This document shows, in pieces, positions 23,457 to 35,580 of a stretch of 64,000 bases of DNA; the stretch's first letter is position 1, and each line of letters begins with the position of its first letter. Under the pieces are notes generated by a model. It ran no database searches. It worked only from the letters and a program-made list of their open reading frames with translations, and was not told the origin of the DNA. The stretch comes from Eucalyptus grandis. Lineage: Eukaryota; Streptophyta; Magnoliopsida; Myrtales; Myrtaceae. The stretch spans positions 38,031,516-38,095,515 of the forward strand of contig NC_052615.1 of the NCBI RefSeq assembly GCF_016545825.1, read 5' to 3'. Both the position numbers and the translations under genes were made by a program.

Positions 23457-24124
23457 AAGGGTGAGCATGGTCCAAGCGGGCAGTTCCTAGAACCAGGAAC
23501 TGCCCGCTAACGACCGTTCCGAAAATTGGAACCGGGATTTACCCGTTTGTTGCATAGATCCACCCGGAAACCGGACCGCCAGTCCGGTCCGATTCCCAAG
23601 TGGATCCATAGAACCAATCTTGACGCGAAACAATTTTGGTTTTCAACATAGAACGGTCGAGTCTATGAATTGGGAAGGAGGGGAGGAGGTCTATGGTCGG
23701 GTTTTCAACATAAAACGGTCGCGAAACAATTTTCCGCGACTATGGCGAGTGGCGGCCAACGCGAGGGGGCGAATAGCAGCAGCGGAGGAGTAGCGGCGGT
23801 GGCGTCGACGCTCAGGGAGGAATTGAAATGGCAATAGGATTAGGAGGAACCGAGGAACAGACAAAGATAGAGAGAACCGAAGACGAAGGGAGTGAGGAGA
23901 TGAGATGTTTCATTTAGTAATTTTTTTTTTAATATAAGTTTCCGGTCCGGTCCGGTCCGGGTGGGCGGATCCGCCCATGGAACCGAGAACCGGACCGGTA
24001 CCCACCGATTTCAAAAAATTGGAACCGGGAACCGAACCGGTTCCCTCAAGAACTGCTGGTTCCGGGCGGTTCCAATCTGGTTCCGAGCAATCTGGGCGAT
24101 TCCCAGGTATTTTGCACACCCCTT
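23457..24124. mobile_element. hAT-like non-autonomous element nested in the TIR element
   Basis: The left end AAGGGTGAGCATGG and the complement of the right end (AAGGGGTGTGCAAAATACC) match. Inside, both arms carry inverted ccggaaccgg/ggttccgg words: gggcagttcctagaacc on the left against ggttccgggcggttcc on the right. The gaggc at each flank is what remains of a possible 8-bp duplication. A GC-rich, GGC-rich interior lies at 23740-23830. No transposase is present. Degenerate relatives are at 31.1-31.7 kb and 62.5-63.0 kb. Confidence 0.65.
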
Positions 24125-24837
24125 GCGAGGCCCTCCACCGAGCCTATGGCCAGCAACCTTGTCGACTAAAGGGCGAAGAAAAAGAAAGAAAAGATAAGAT
24201 AAAAATAATTAAAAAAATTCTTAAAAAATATTAAAAATTACAAAAAAAAAAAAATCCATATTAACACCGGTCGTGTCACTCAAGACCACCGGAATTCATG
24301 TTAGCAATTTCCAACCTAAAATAGCTAGATGGACTAAATTGATACCAATGCAAAAAGATTTAAGGTTAAATTAATTCATTTGAATGGTTTAGGACTGAAT
24401 TAATAGAAATGCAATAAGTTTAAAACTTTTTTAATACTTTTCCCTAATTTTTTCATTGGCAACATACCCATGGTTCGCTGTGTACAATCATTTTACATTA
24501 ACATATTCCATTTGATTTTAATTTTTAAGCTACTGCATATATGTGATAACATCACTTGAATTAGAGGAACATAATAAACCAAGTCATTTCGTTAAAGTCC
24601 CAGAGTAGAAAACATATGTATGGCATCATTTACATTTGCTCAATTATACTTGTAAATCAATCGACTTCCCTAGGATAGTATTAGTCTATACCACTTCCCC
24701 CTCTCTTTCCATTCTCTCTCCATTGTCTTCTTCAACTTATCCGTGGGGAAGGGTCCTCCCCTCCCTCTGTTTTTATTTTTGTTTGTATATTTTTGTTCTT
24801 TTCTTGTTTCTTCTTCTCTCTCAATCTAGATTTAGGA

Positions 24838-25024
<187 letters not shown>

Positions 25025-25890
25025 AGTTTCAAATCTAAGAGTTTACACTCCCTCGCCCTCGATCTAGTTCTAGAATTGGGAACTATTCTCTCCCGATCTA
25101 AATTTGAGAGTTCAATAAATATGTTTTCAAGAATTCGATTCCCAAGTGCTCTGTTCATGCACAAGTCATCTACCTTCAATTTAAATGATGATTGTAGGTT
25201 GAGCCATATAGATTTGCTCTCCCAAATATTAGATCAGTGTTCATTCAACTTGTTTTGGTTGTCTCTATATGACAATAGTGTAGAGAAAGCAAAACCTAGG
25301 CACTCAATGCCTGGCACCGCCATAGTAATTAGAGAAGGAATTTCACTGACAAAGATATGAAGTCTAGCAATTGGCCACATATCTATGTATGCTTAATCAT
25401 GCTGGTGCTCTATTAATCCCCCTTATTTTTTTAATTTGGCTTTGTCTTGTAGTATTATGGAATACACTCTACTTCAATTTGCTTAGCTATGAAGTTTATA
25501 TATTTCTCATGTATCCTTTTAAGTAATTAATATAATTTTTTCCTATCAAAAAAAAATATGCGTGTATTATATATAGAGGATCACACGTAGAAATCCGAAA
25601 AATAAATATAACAAAACATAAGAATATGATGCCAATTGGGTTAGGATGTTAATTCCTCTATGAGATTATGGAGGTAAAGAGATATTAATGTAGATGAATA
25701 TTGAACCAATCTAGTGGACCCAAGGAACTTTGGGCGGTTAACTTAAAAACGAATCTGTTTAGCCAAAAAAAGTGTGGAAAAAGTCCTCCCCATCGACATT
25801 TTGCTGGAATCTAGAATCTAGCTATGGTTTAAAAAAAAAAAAAAAAAAAAGGTGACAATTTGGATAAAATTCAAAGAAAAATAAGGAAAC
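25025..25890. other. Noncoding stretch
   Basis: A 94-codon open frame at 25076-25360 matches no family I know and has no supporting context. A second poly-A run lies at about 25830-25850. Confidence 0.4.
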
Positions 25891-25892
25891 CT

Positions 25893-26130
25893 AAGCTCCT
25901 TTTGTTCAGTAAAAAATAAATGATTGAAAAATATTTTTCTAAAATTAACCTTTTTTTCACTTACAAAAATGAATTAGTGAAAATTATTCTCATTATTTAC
26001 AAAAAAAAATCTTGGGTACAAAGTGTTATCAATAATGATAACATTTTTCATATAGTAATTATTTTAAATGTTACAAGCTATCATTTTAAAAAATATATTC
26101 TTTGAATTATTCATTTTTCGCAAAACAAAT
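25893..26130. mobile_element. Palindromic MITE (aaaaatatttttc family)
   Basis: The left arm (ttttgttcagtaaaaaataaatga, about 25899) and right arm (attcatttttcgcaaaacaaat, about 26108) are imperfect inverted repeats, with short self-complementary gaaaaatatttttct cores. It has no coding capacity. Related copies lie at 34.5, 36.8 and within the 34.8 and 38.3 kb elements. Confidence 0.5.
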
Positions 26131-27240
26131 AAAACTATAATGTACAAAGAATAAACATTGAAATCCATAGGCCTCATAGCCCCACAATAAAAAACCAATT
26201 CACCTAGAATCAAAGCAGTTGCCTCGAACAAAAGGCTACGTTTGGTCATCTAAATATCTAATAAAGATAACCTCAAATAAGGTAGGATATGAAATCAAGA
26301 GGTTTTGCTATATCCTATCAACTATTTAGTGATTACGTAGTAAAGTCGAATATATAAAAAACATATCATAAATATTTTTTAATATAAATGATATATTAGT
26401 ATAAATGAACAAAAAAATTTACAAATAGAGATTGTAAAAATCTTTCGCAATACTCTTGTCTACTTTATTTTTATTTTTATTTTTATTTTTATTTCCTCTC
26501 TTTTTTTAATTTTTTAATTTTTTTATTTCTTTCTTCCCCTTCCATTATTCTCTAATAAAATTTGATTAAAAGAAATCAGTATTGATATACCTAAAATACC
26601 TAAAATATATAATAAATATATATTTATATATTGAAATTATATTATAAAATAGAATTGAATTTGAATATATAAATAAAAATAACATTAAATTAAAATAACT
26701 AAATTTTTGTATTTTGAATTTTTATAGTAAAATTAAAATATTATTTATATTGAAATATATTTTAATTTTGTTAATTTAAGAAGTTTGTTATTCAAGAAAA
26801 ATAATTTTTCTATTATAGATATCGAAATCATATCTATATTTATCCCACCTCCCCATTGGATACTTTTATCCAATCTATATCTATATTATATCTGACTTTA
26901 TTCTATCTTGAGCGGACACAAACGCAAGATAGAATAAATTTTATCATATCCTAAATTTTATCTTAACTGCCAAAAGCAACCTAAGATATTGTGATGGGGT
27001 TGTGGCTAGCTCTAGATAATAAATAATACGACTTGATCTCTACTACCCAAATTATGAGGCAACTTGCTTTCACTTCTTTAAGTTGAATATCCCGATCCTT
27101 TCAGGAACTATAAGTTACCATTTATTTGGATCATATTTTCAAAAGAGAGCTGCAATGTACTCTGATTAACTACTAATGGACTGCCACAAGGGAAAACAAA
27201 ATATTAAGCTAAAAGTTCATGGCCAATCAATAAGTCTCGC
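26131..27240. other. AT-rich noncoding stretch with (TTTTA)n
   Basis: A pentanucleotide run (TTTTA, about six copies) lies at about 26466-26495. No gene is seen. Confidence 0.5.
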
Positions 27241-27254
27241 CTGGCTTCCGTCCC

Positions 27255-28060
27255 GTCGGGATGACTTTCTCGACTACCACGACCGTATGGGACTCCATGG
27301 TGGTGAGCTTGATGGAGAACAAAGCTTGTAGAGCCAAGCCGGAGTTGAGCTCGACTAAATTGGCAAGAAAAATGCTTATTAAAAAAAATTAAAAATTATA
27401 AAAATTGTCCATGCCATGTAAGAGATTTCCGGTTAGGCTTTATTTCTATTGTTCTAGAAGTTCTTCTCAAATACCTGGACCCGATTGAAAAAAATGAGAT
27501 CACTTCTTATGGACTCATTGAGAATGATTCCGATCTAGTTCATGGCTTATTAAAAGTAGAAGGCGCTCTGGTGAAATCCTTGCGGATAAAAAAAAATTAA
27601 AGTCAGCTTGATAATAATTGAGAAAAAAATCCCAGCAATAGGGAAATCCTAAATCACCGCCACTAACTTAGTGAGCAAAAAAACCAGCTCAAACTTCCTT
27701 CTTGCATAGGTGCTCCTTCGAAAGCACGCACTAGACTCGCCCTTTTTAATCTCGAAAGATAGGATGTCCTAACCACCCAATAGCTATTCCATCCCCATAG
27801 TCCATTGAACTTGCTCCAAATGATCCCCATTTACTAGATTATTACTGATATAATCATAAAAAAAAACTAATTTGTTAAGAATCTTAGACGAAGCTTATGA
27901 TAAACTTTGAATTTTTTTTTCTAGCCCAACACCAACTCTCTGATATATTTCTTGTTGGAAATATCCATGATCTCATTGATAACTAGTGGGACCATACTCT
28001 CTGCGAAAGTTGTCTTTATTGCCAACAACTTTTGGGCCCTTATGTAAGCATTATATTGTC
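27255..28060 (-). pseudogene. Scattered coding-like fragments, unrecognised gene relic
   Basis: On the minus strand two short stretches read like protein. The first, 28060-27920, contains AQKLLAIKTTFAESMVPL and ends VLG-stop. The second, 27378-27255, contains [18 protein letters not shown] and ends GRKPGETY-stop. Stops and frame changes lie between them, and a plastid-like fragment occupies 27470-27622 on the other strand. I do not recognise the family. They may be parts of one decayed gene or chance. Confidence 0.22.
27470..27622 (+). pseudogene. ycf2: Nuclear copy of a plastid ycf2 fragment (NUPT)
   Basis: Read on the plus strand, the segment encodes [20 protein letters not shown] followed by LLKVEGALV. 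This matches the known plastid ycf2 protein over about 30 residues with few changes. Similarity at DNA level continues through gtcagcttgataataattgag and then ends. It is short, carries stop codons after the match, and has no plastid context, so it is a decayed organelle-to-nucleus transfer, not a gene. Identification rests on my memory of the ycf2 sequence. Confidence 0.7.
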
Positions 28061-29215
28061 CCAATTTTTTTTATGAAATACACATCAAAAAAATTTCCAT
28101 TGATGAAAAATATTAATCCATGGGAAAATCAAAACCCATGATTTGGAATTTTCTTTAATCATCTTTCTCCAATTAAGATTGGAAAAGTAATAAACTTGAA
28201 TTTGTCACAACTATTCAAAATTTTAGTCAAAGACTAGATTTGTTTACCTGACCTAGGTCTTTACGGTATGCTATTTCTTTTGTCTAATGACTAAAATGTC
28301 ATACCTACCGAAAGGCTTTATTCACACGAAACTTTGGGGGAGAGTAGACTAGGTCAGTCCATTTATCATCCCACCACTCACCCAAACAAGCTCAAGAGTT
28401 CAAATGCTATAAGTTAGCTGCTTAAAGCCCAATCATGATAAATCGTTAAAAAAATTTATGATTAAATTGGTAAATCATAAAAAAAAAAAGGTTTATAATT
28501 AAATTGATACGATGAAAGATTTAAAACTAAATTGACAATAATTAAAAAGTTTGCAACCGTATACTTGATGTATGGAAATTAGGAAAAAAGAAGAGTTTTT
28601 TTTTATAAGCTGAGACAGTGACCGCTTTGACTTTTGTGTGAAGCATTGTTTTTTGGTAAATAGCATTTGCAATGAGGAGACTCTTCCGCGTAGGATGTGC
28701 CGCCCGAGGGGAATTCCGTCAACGACAAAAAAAACAGCAGTCGCCCAATGTCTTCGTGGACCGACCACAACGCGGGGGCCCGTTCCGACGGTTGGGAGTG
28801 GGCCCATCGTGCCTGGCAACCACCTTGCAGCTGAAACGTATCTTCGCCGTTAGATCTTGGTGGGATTTCATGATGGCGGACTGTACATGCGTACGTATGT
28901 CGGCACTCAACTCAAAAAACAAAATAGAAACTAGAGCTCGTTTGCTTTGCGAGATTTTCTCTTTTTCTTCTCGTTTCTATTTTCGTTTGGAAACGGTAAA
29001 AAAAGGTTCTGTATAGGATTTTTTTTCTTTTTCTTTTTCTTCTCTTTAGGCGGTCGGACCTAAAATGTGAGGACCAAATTGGAAAACTGGAACCAAACCA
29101 AACTGAATTGAATTTTTATACATTTTTGGTTTGGTTCGACTTTCAGTTCAGATAATGAAAAAATAACAATTTTTTATTCCTGTTCGATTATTGAAAATTG
29201 CCCCTTTTCTTAATA
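28061..29215. other. Noncoding stretch with a GC-rich block
   Basis: A diverged piece of the 'aaattgataaaatt' TIR family lies at about 28440-28560. A GC-rich block at 28670-28870 (gtgccgcccgaggggaattcc onwards) looks promoter-like, but I see no adjacent gene. Confidence 0.4.
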
Positions 29216-29219
29216 GTTT

Positions 29220-29640
29220 AATGGGATAATGGCATAAATATTAATACATAAACTTTTAAATTGTTCAATGTAATCTTTGAACTTTAAACAAATATGTAAC
29301 ATAGTTCTTGAACATTTAATTTGTTCAATATAATTCCCAAAATTTTGGTCCATGTTCAATATAGTTTCTAAACTGTATGAAAATAATTAATATAGTTCCT
29401 AATCTTGAACAAATTAAAAGTTTATAGATCACATTGAACATTTTTATACAGTTTAAATATTGTATTGAACATGTACCAAAATTTTAGAAATTACATTAAA
29501 CAAATTAAAAATTTAGAGACCATATTACACATCGGGCTAAAGTTCATGGACCGTATTGAACAAATTAAAATTTTAGAGACTAAATTGCACACCGGACTAA
29601 AATTCATGAGTTGTTTGTGTCATTTTTTCTTTATAATTTA
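29220..29640. mobile_element. MITE-like repeat
   Basis: The left end (ataatggcataaatatta) pairs with the right end (ttgtttgtgtcattttttc). The interior repeats attgaacaaattaaaa and taaacttttaaattgttcaat in both orientations. It is noncoding. Related copies are at 15.64 and 33.93 kb. Confidence 0.5.
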
Positions 29641-31126
29641 CACAATCTCTCTTCTTTGTCACTAAACCTCTTCTTAATATTACAAAATAAGAAAATCGAA
29701 CCAAACCGAATCTTTGGTTCAGGTTGTGATTCGATTCATAGTTAATGCACGCCCAAACAGTTCTGTTCGGATTTTCAAAGAACCCAAACCGTTAACACCC
29801 CTCGGAACCTCCAAGCGATCGGGTTTCTACGCTCACACCGTTGGATCATCGAAATTGCTCGAGTAAAAGTTTGATGGGTAATTTCTACGCTAGCCCTCTG
29901 CTCATAAAAATGCTGTGTAAGCTCCCTTCACCAGTTTTGCTCAAATGACTCGGACCAGTCGGAGTAAGATATTCATCTTAGGCCCAATGCCGTGAAGTGG
30001 GCTTGCCAAAGTATGTGAACATGGTATGAAATCGTGTGACTGCGACATGCACTCGAGAAGCCCAAGGGAAAATTAATGAAAAATTAGGATAGGTTCGCAC
30101 CAAGGAAAATCATTCTTCAACTTTTCAATATTTAGATGATGAAAAATTAATCCATCTATTGAAAAAAAAATTTGTTGACCGAAAACAATAAATTTAGATT
30201 GGAGAAATACGACTTCCCCTTATAACGTAAATATGTAATGTTGAAATTTAATCGACGACGCAAATTTGGAAACTACAATTAAAAGATACACCCGAGTTTA
30301 AACACAAATTTGAAAACTATAACTATAGTGCAAGAATTAAAAGATACCCATGTTTGTTTTGTTTGTGCGTAGTGGGCTTCCAGCAGTTGAGCATTAGTAT
30401 TTATAGTGTTTATGACATATTTGCTCAAAAGCAGTTCTTCTGCAATTTTAGCCATGTCTCCATATCTATGAGAATCTCAATCCCATGTTCTCATGATGTT
30501 AGGATCTTATTTTCAGGTGGTTACTCCTTTAAAATGGCAACTTGATCTTCCACCTTTATTTCTTCTTCATGATATGCTAGACTCCATTACTCTTTCTATG
30601 AGTGATTTCAAATTAAAATATTATAACTATTTCCTAGCACCCTTCAGACATGCAGTCTTCATTCCGTGACTCAATCGGTAACTTGTCATTCATTTTTCAT
30701 TAGTATCCTTACCGATTAGTCTTGCTATGACAATGGCATTAACAACTAATTTATGGTCGTCGATGTATATTAATATCGACCACTCTTTCGATTGCCAATA
30801 ATGGCTCACATATATAGCATTAATAACCAATTATCATATAGCCACGTGTTTACTCATGTCGATGACCTAATTAAGTTTTGATGCAAACACAAAAGCACTA
30901 GCTTTTCGTCATCCAAGCATCGAAAAGTTAGGGCAATTCTTTTTAAATAGTTTTCTTTCAAACAAATGGATATTTATTGAAAAAGAAGATAAAATGCGGC
31001 CTTATGTATGAGACGAGTTATTGCATGCACTAGGTTCTATTGACTTGCAATGCCTACTCCATCTGGTATGGTGGGACCCATCGAACTCGGAAACAGACTC
31101 ACCACATATAACATTGCGGATAGATT
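29641..31126. other. Noncoding stretch
   Basis: No gene or confident repeat is seen. Confidence 0.5.
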
Positions 31127-31706
31127 AAGGGTATGTAAAAGAATCAGGAACTGCCCAAACCATTCAGAATTAGACTGAACTGCCCAAGAACGGATAGTTC
31201 CTAAGAAAATCAGTCCGATTCTCGGTTCCAATTTATTGGAACCGGTGGATATTGGTCCGATTCTCAATTCCAAGTGTGGAACCACCCACCCTACCAAACC
31301 GATAATTTATAAATTTTTAGTTTAAAAAAATGGAAAATCCTAAACTCCTGGGTTACTTACTAGTATTTATGTTAGATAGTTGTCTACTTTTGCCCACTTG
31401 TAACAAGTTTGGTGAGTGTGCTCTCTTTCTTACACACTTCCTAACATACTAATATTGTTGGTTCATTAGCTTTAATTGGAAGCATCTTTAATGAAGTAAT
31501 TCCATTGTGTAATTCCTTGTTACATATTATAGTGCTAACGCGTAAAGCTTGGTAGGATCAATTCTATCAATCCACCCGAGAACCAGACCAGACCAAGTGG
31601 ATTTATATAATCAATGAGCAGTTCCCAATTCCAATTTTCTGGAACCGATCTTTAGTGGGCGGTTTCTGGATCTAGAGAATTGCCCATTCGGAATATGCTC
31701 ACCCTT
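31127..31706. mobile_element. Degenerate hAT-like TIR element
   Basis: The left end AAGGGTATGTAAAAGAATC and the complement of the right end (AAGGGTGAGCATATTCCG) match in the first seven bases and loosely after. Arms carry inverted ggaactgccc and ggttccaattt words like the element at 23.46 kb. No target duplication survives and there is no coding capacity. Confidence 0.5.
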
Positions 31707-32565
31707 AGTATTGGGTCCATGCAATAGTTTAGCACCACACCATTTACTATTCTTCCAAAATAGCATCGAAAAAAGAAAGAAACAAGTGATTTCCTCCAAA
31801 TCCTATAATGATGTCTTTGAGCCGAAAAGTAAAATAAAATGATGAATGGAGAAGCTTTTAAGGGGGCCAAAAAGAAAAAAGATGATAGATCATCCAATCA
31901 TTGGGATATTTATCAACACCAGGCAGGAATGATCACGAATAGAGATTGCATTGCCGAGAAATCTTAACATTTGGACCGTCGAAATGTTTCATGGCCATCG
32001 ATGTACCACCGCCAGCAAAAGAGAGAGAAAAATCTACATTAAATATATCCTAATCTTCTGGACGGAAATCCTTATATTGTCTGCGTAAATCTTCATTATT
32101 ACTTTTTCTATGTGGTCCTGTGGACCAGCAGAACAACAAGAGAAAGAGAAGCGAATGAGTTTTTAGTTCTGGCTTCTCTCCTTTGATCTCCCTCGATCAC
32201 ATCTTGACCTAGCAATGCGAGTATCGCGGTACCTGGAGTCCTGTCCTAGTCAAGGGTGTCCGGCGAGGAGCTGGGCGGTTGGGGACCGGACCGCCGATGC
32301 ACAATGTACACCTTATTATACCACACTCGACGGAGAGAGAGAGAGATGTTGTTTGTCTCAAATGAGAACAACCACCAGTGGAAACGGTGCCAGCAACTAT
32401 GTTGACGACTGATGTTGTCAAGGATGTAGATGGAATGCTCCATCTTGCTTTGTTTTCTACTTTCTTTAACCATTTATTTAACAACTTAAGTTTTTAGAAT
32501 ATTCTAATGCAATCCTACAATGAATATAAAACTAAGAATGACTTTGACAATGAGTAATAATGGGA
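31707..32565. other. Noncoding stretch
   Basis: No gene is supported. A short GC-rich patch lies at 32210-32300 followed by (GA)5 at 32333-32346. Confidence 0.45.
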
Positions 32566-33091
32566 GGGATAATTGTCCAAAAAGTCCTAAAGTTATTATG
32601 TGACAAGTAATTTAGTTCTAAATCTTTATATTGTGTCAATTTAGTCCTAAAATTACGATGGACACTTTAGTTTTATCAATTTAATTCTAAATATGTTGAC
32701 AATTTGTCAATTTAGTAAAAATCTTTTTATAATTACATTGTAGCTGTTTTGGTCGAAAATCGCTAACGGTCCAATCAGCGCCAATCGTCTTACATGGCAC
32801 AAAAATTGGCGGAGAAAATAGGAGGAAAAATAAATAAAAAGAAAGAAGAAAGAAGAAAGAAAAAAGATCTAGAAAATTTTTATAAAATTAAAAAAAAAAA
32901 AATTGTCTATGTTGTCAACATAGATGTGTCACATAGGATGGATGAGAACTAAATTAATAAATCGTCAAATGGTTTAGAACTAAATAAGTATAATTGAAAA
33001 GTTTATAATTGAATAAATTTATGAAATTAAAAATTTTATTAATGCAATTACCGCTATATATAGGTTTATGAATATTTTTAATAATTTTGCC
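32566..33091. mobile_element. TIR element, relative of the 22.58 kb element
   Basis: The left arm (gggataattgtccaaaaag, then cctaaagttatta) and the complement of the right arm (aaaattattaaaaatattc, then ataaacctata) match. Both sides contain gtcaatttagt / actaaat words and a central gctaacggtccaatc. It is non-autonomous. Confidence 0.6.
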
Positions 33092-33929
33092 TTCCTGAGA
33101 AGGTCAAATCATGATTCCCAGACAGGTTTCCGTTACGTGATTGGTATCTACAAGACCTATGATAACCAGAAAAGTTTTGGCATAACCAGCCAAAAAAGAA
33201 TGACGGACCCAATGGGGTTGCGCGGTCTTCAAAATAATTGAACACAAAAAGGAGATCGGGAAAAAATAAAAAAAGGAAGGAAAAATTGTTTATGGAGACG
33301 GGCAGCATATTAATTAGGGAGGTGCTTGTTTATGAAGTCATATTATGATTTTATCAATATAACAAAATGTCTAGGTTTGCACAAAAATTCCCTTAACAAC
33401 AAGGGTTTTTTTTTTTTTTTTTTAAAGTTTCAAGAGAAAGATCATGTTAGGCCTTTTGATCATATCAACGGACAATCACAGTACGAGCTTTTCCATTTCA
33501 ACCTCACAAACTGGGAAGACAAAATTCTTAGATAAGAAGGCGTGAGTCGGATCTTCCATCAAAACTTTGTGGCGCTTCATGCCAGGTGGAATATCTTCCG
33601 GTGAAAAAATTTATATCTTCGTAGCCTGAAAAATTATTCCATCCACTTGTATAGAATAAAGTGAAGTTCAAAAGATAGACGGAATGGACGATATTATGGT
33701 TTTTGAATATATCATTTTTTTATATTGGCTCTCTGAAAATTTTTAGATATGCACTTCGGAGGAGAAAAAAACTTGAAGGATGACTCCACAAATCACCTTG
33801 AAAACGGTGCTTCATTGGCCTTTCTCTAAGCTTCAGTGAACTGTGACTTTTTAAGATGATCGTAGTTAAATTTATGAAAGTTCCAAAATAAAATCAAAAT
33901 AAAGAATAGAACTCTAAGATTCACAAAAA
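33092..33929. other. Noncoding stretch
   Basis: Nothing is supported. Confidence 0.45.
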
Positions 33930-34250
33930 GGGATGATTACACAAATATGGTCACCAGGCTTTAAATTAGTTCGATACAATCCCTAAACATTAGTTTAATA
34001 TGCAATCCAGTCCATGGCGTTTTAATTTGTTTAATATGACCCGTAAAGTTTTGATATAAAAATATTCAATATTATCATTTCATTAAATTAAGTTCAGGAA
34101 TAACATTGACATTTTCATCAACCCAAGTATTAAATTGAATATATATATATATATATATATAAATTAATGATTATATTAAATAAATTAAAATTTTAGAAAT
34201 TATCTTATATATTGAACTAAATTCAAAAATGAAGTGGTACGTTTGTATTG
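33930..34250. mobile_element. MITE-like repeat containing (AT)n
   Basis: The left part (ggatgattacacaaatatgg, ttgtttaatatgaccc) and right part (attaaataaattaaaatttt, gtacgtttgtattg) are loosely inverted. A pure AT dinucleotide run lies at 34138-34161. It is the same family as 29.22 kb. Confidence 0.4.
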
Positions 34251-34544
34251 TTTTCCTTTCCCAAAACCGTTTATATTAAGACGAGCAAAGTATGTGGTGA
34301 GAATCGGGTCCAAGCGTTCCTCTGGCCTTCCAATTATCCGACCACGCTTATCTTCTCCGCGCAATCACATCATAGTTTCCATCACGAGAGTGATTGGTGA
34401 GAAATACTTTTTGGGTTTCTTTGGGAAATACAATATAGACATACATAAGCAGTAATCAACTGCAATTCTTAACAGGATCTCCATTTAATTCTCAATTCAT
34501 GATAATAAGATTGCCCTAGCGGTATCGAAGGGATCAAGAATTTA

Positions 34545-34690
34545 TCTAAAGATAATGTTTACTTTGTGAAAAATAAATAATATAAAAATATTTTGTAAAA
34601 ATATTTTTCGTTCGTACATTTTTTATAAATAATATAAAAAGTGATAATATTTTGAAAAATGTTTTTTCATAACATGAGCTTTCCGCGAAT
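34545..34690. mobile_element. Short palindromic MITE
   Basis: The arms aaaaatattttgtaaaaatat and atattttgaaaaatgttttt face each other around ttcgttcgtacattttttat. It is noncoding and belongs to the same word family as the MITEs at 25.9 and 36.8 kb. Confidence 0.4.
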
Positions 34691-34769
34691 CAAATGGACT
34701 CTAAATATATCTTGATGAAATATGCATATATCACCATGCATCATATATTCATAAAAAGAAAATTTTATA

Positions 34770-35580
34770 CCTCTATTTTTTTTATGGAAGATATTTTCCA
34801 AGATAACATTTTCCGTCAAAAAAAATGAGTCAATAAAAAACCTATGCTTGAATTTAGGAAAACAGTTTCTTCTTTAATAATTCAGAATTTATTTTTCAAA
34901 ATATAATTAGGTATCAATGCTTGACTCGAAACTCTACGCTTAGGCATAGAAACTCAAGCACTAGTTCCCATATCCCTAGCATCCACAACCAGTTCTCTAA
35001 CACTCAAGTCCATCGAAGCCAAGCTTGTGACCCCAATGCACAGCTTGAATCTCTGGTGCTTGTGCCTATGCCACCAACACTCGCACCCAAACCCATTAAT
35101 GTCGAGCTCGAAGCCCCGCCACCTGGGGTCCACACAAGTCGAACACAGGATCTTAGTACACGACCTCGAATCCCCAACACCGGGACCAAATCCACAAAGG
35201 TTGTGCCTAGGTCCACCTAGGTCCACAATAGTTCTGCCCAAATCCATCAAGTTTAGGCTCGCAACCCCAATGCTCCATGCTTGGGACCATCAAAATCCTG
35301 AAGGTGCCTGTAACTCAATCCCCAAAGCTCATGTCAAGGTCCATCGCAGTTAGACTCAGGACTTTAGTGCCAATATTTGATTCTGAGTTGCCTATGCACA
35401 AATTACTAATGTCCAGATAGTAAGTGTCTATTTAAAAAAATTAAATTAGATTTTCCATACCAAATGATGAAAAATATTTTTTTTCATTTTCAAGATTTAG
35501 CCAAATTTTAGAAAATATTATCATTTTTCTAAAAAAATATTTTTCAAAAATGTCAAATTTTTCATTAAACAAACAGAGCC
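34770..35580. mobile_element. TIR element copy A with CCA-rich interior
   Basis: The right end is tttttcattaaacaaacagagcc. Its interior (34920-35390) is rich in aggtccac, gaaactc and ccccaa words. It resembles the interior of the element at 38.3 kb (gaaactctacgcttaggcat here, gaaactctaaacttgggcac there). The left end is not clear. The open frames inside are low-complexity and unlikely to be genes. Confidence 0.45.

Larger units (their letters stand above)
22577..24444. mobile_element. TIR element (family 'cctaaacttattgca') carrying two later insertions
   Basis: The left arm (22577-22610 continued at 23071-23230) and right arm (24250-24444) are long inverted repeats. For example, attcagtccatctag at about 23150 pairs with ctagatggactaaat at about 24330, and both arms share attgctaacgtgaat-type words. 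Both outer flanks carry taattttt runs, compatible with a duplicated target. A MITE interrupts the left arm and a hAT-like element interrupts the GC-rich middle (cccttgctcaagg words). Relatives are at 32.6 and 54.5 kb. No transposase is seen. Confidence 0.68.

Noticed and set aside
34921..35353. Frames of 98-108 codons on both strands
   Set aside because: They arise from the CCA-rich interior of a TIR element, with no conserved motif.
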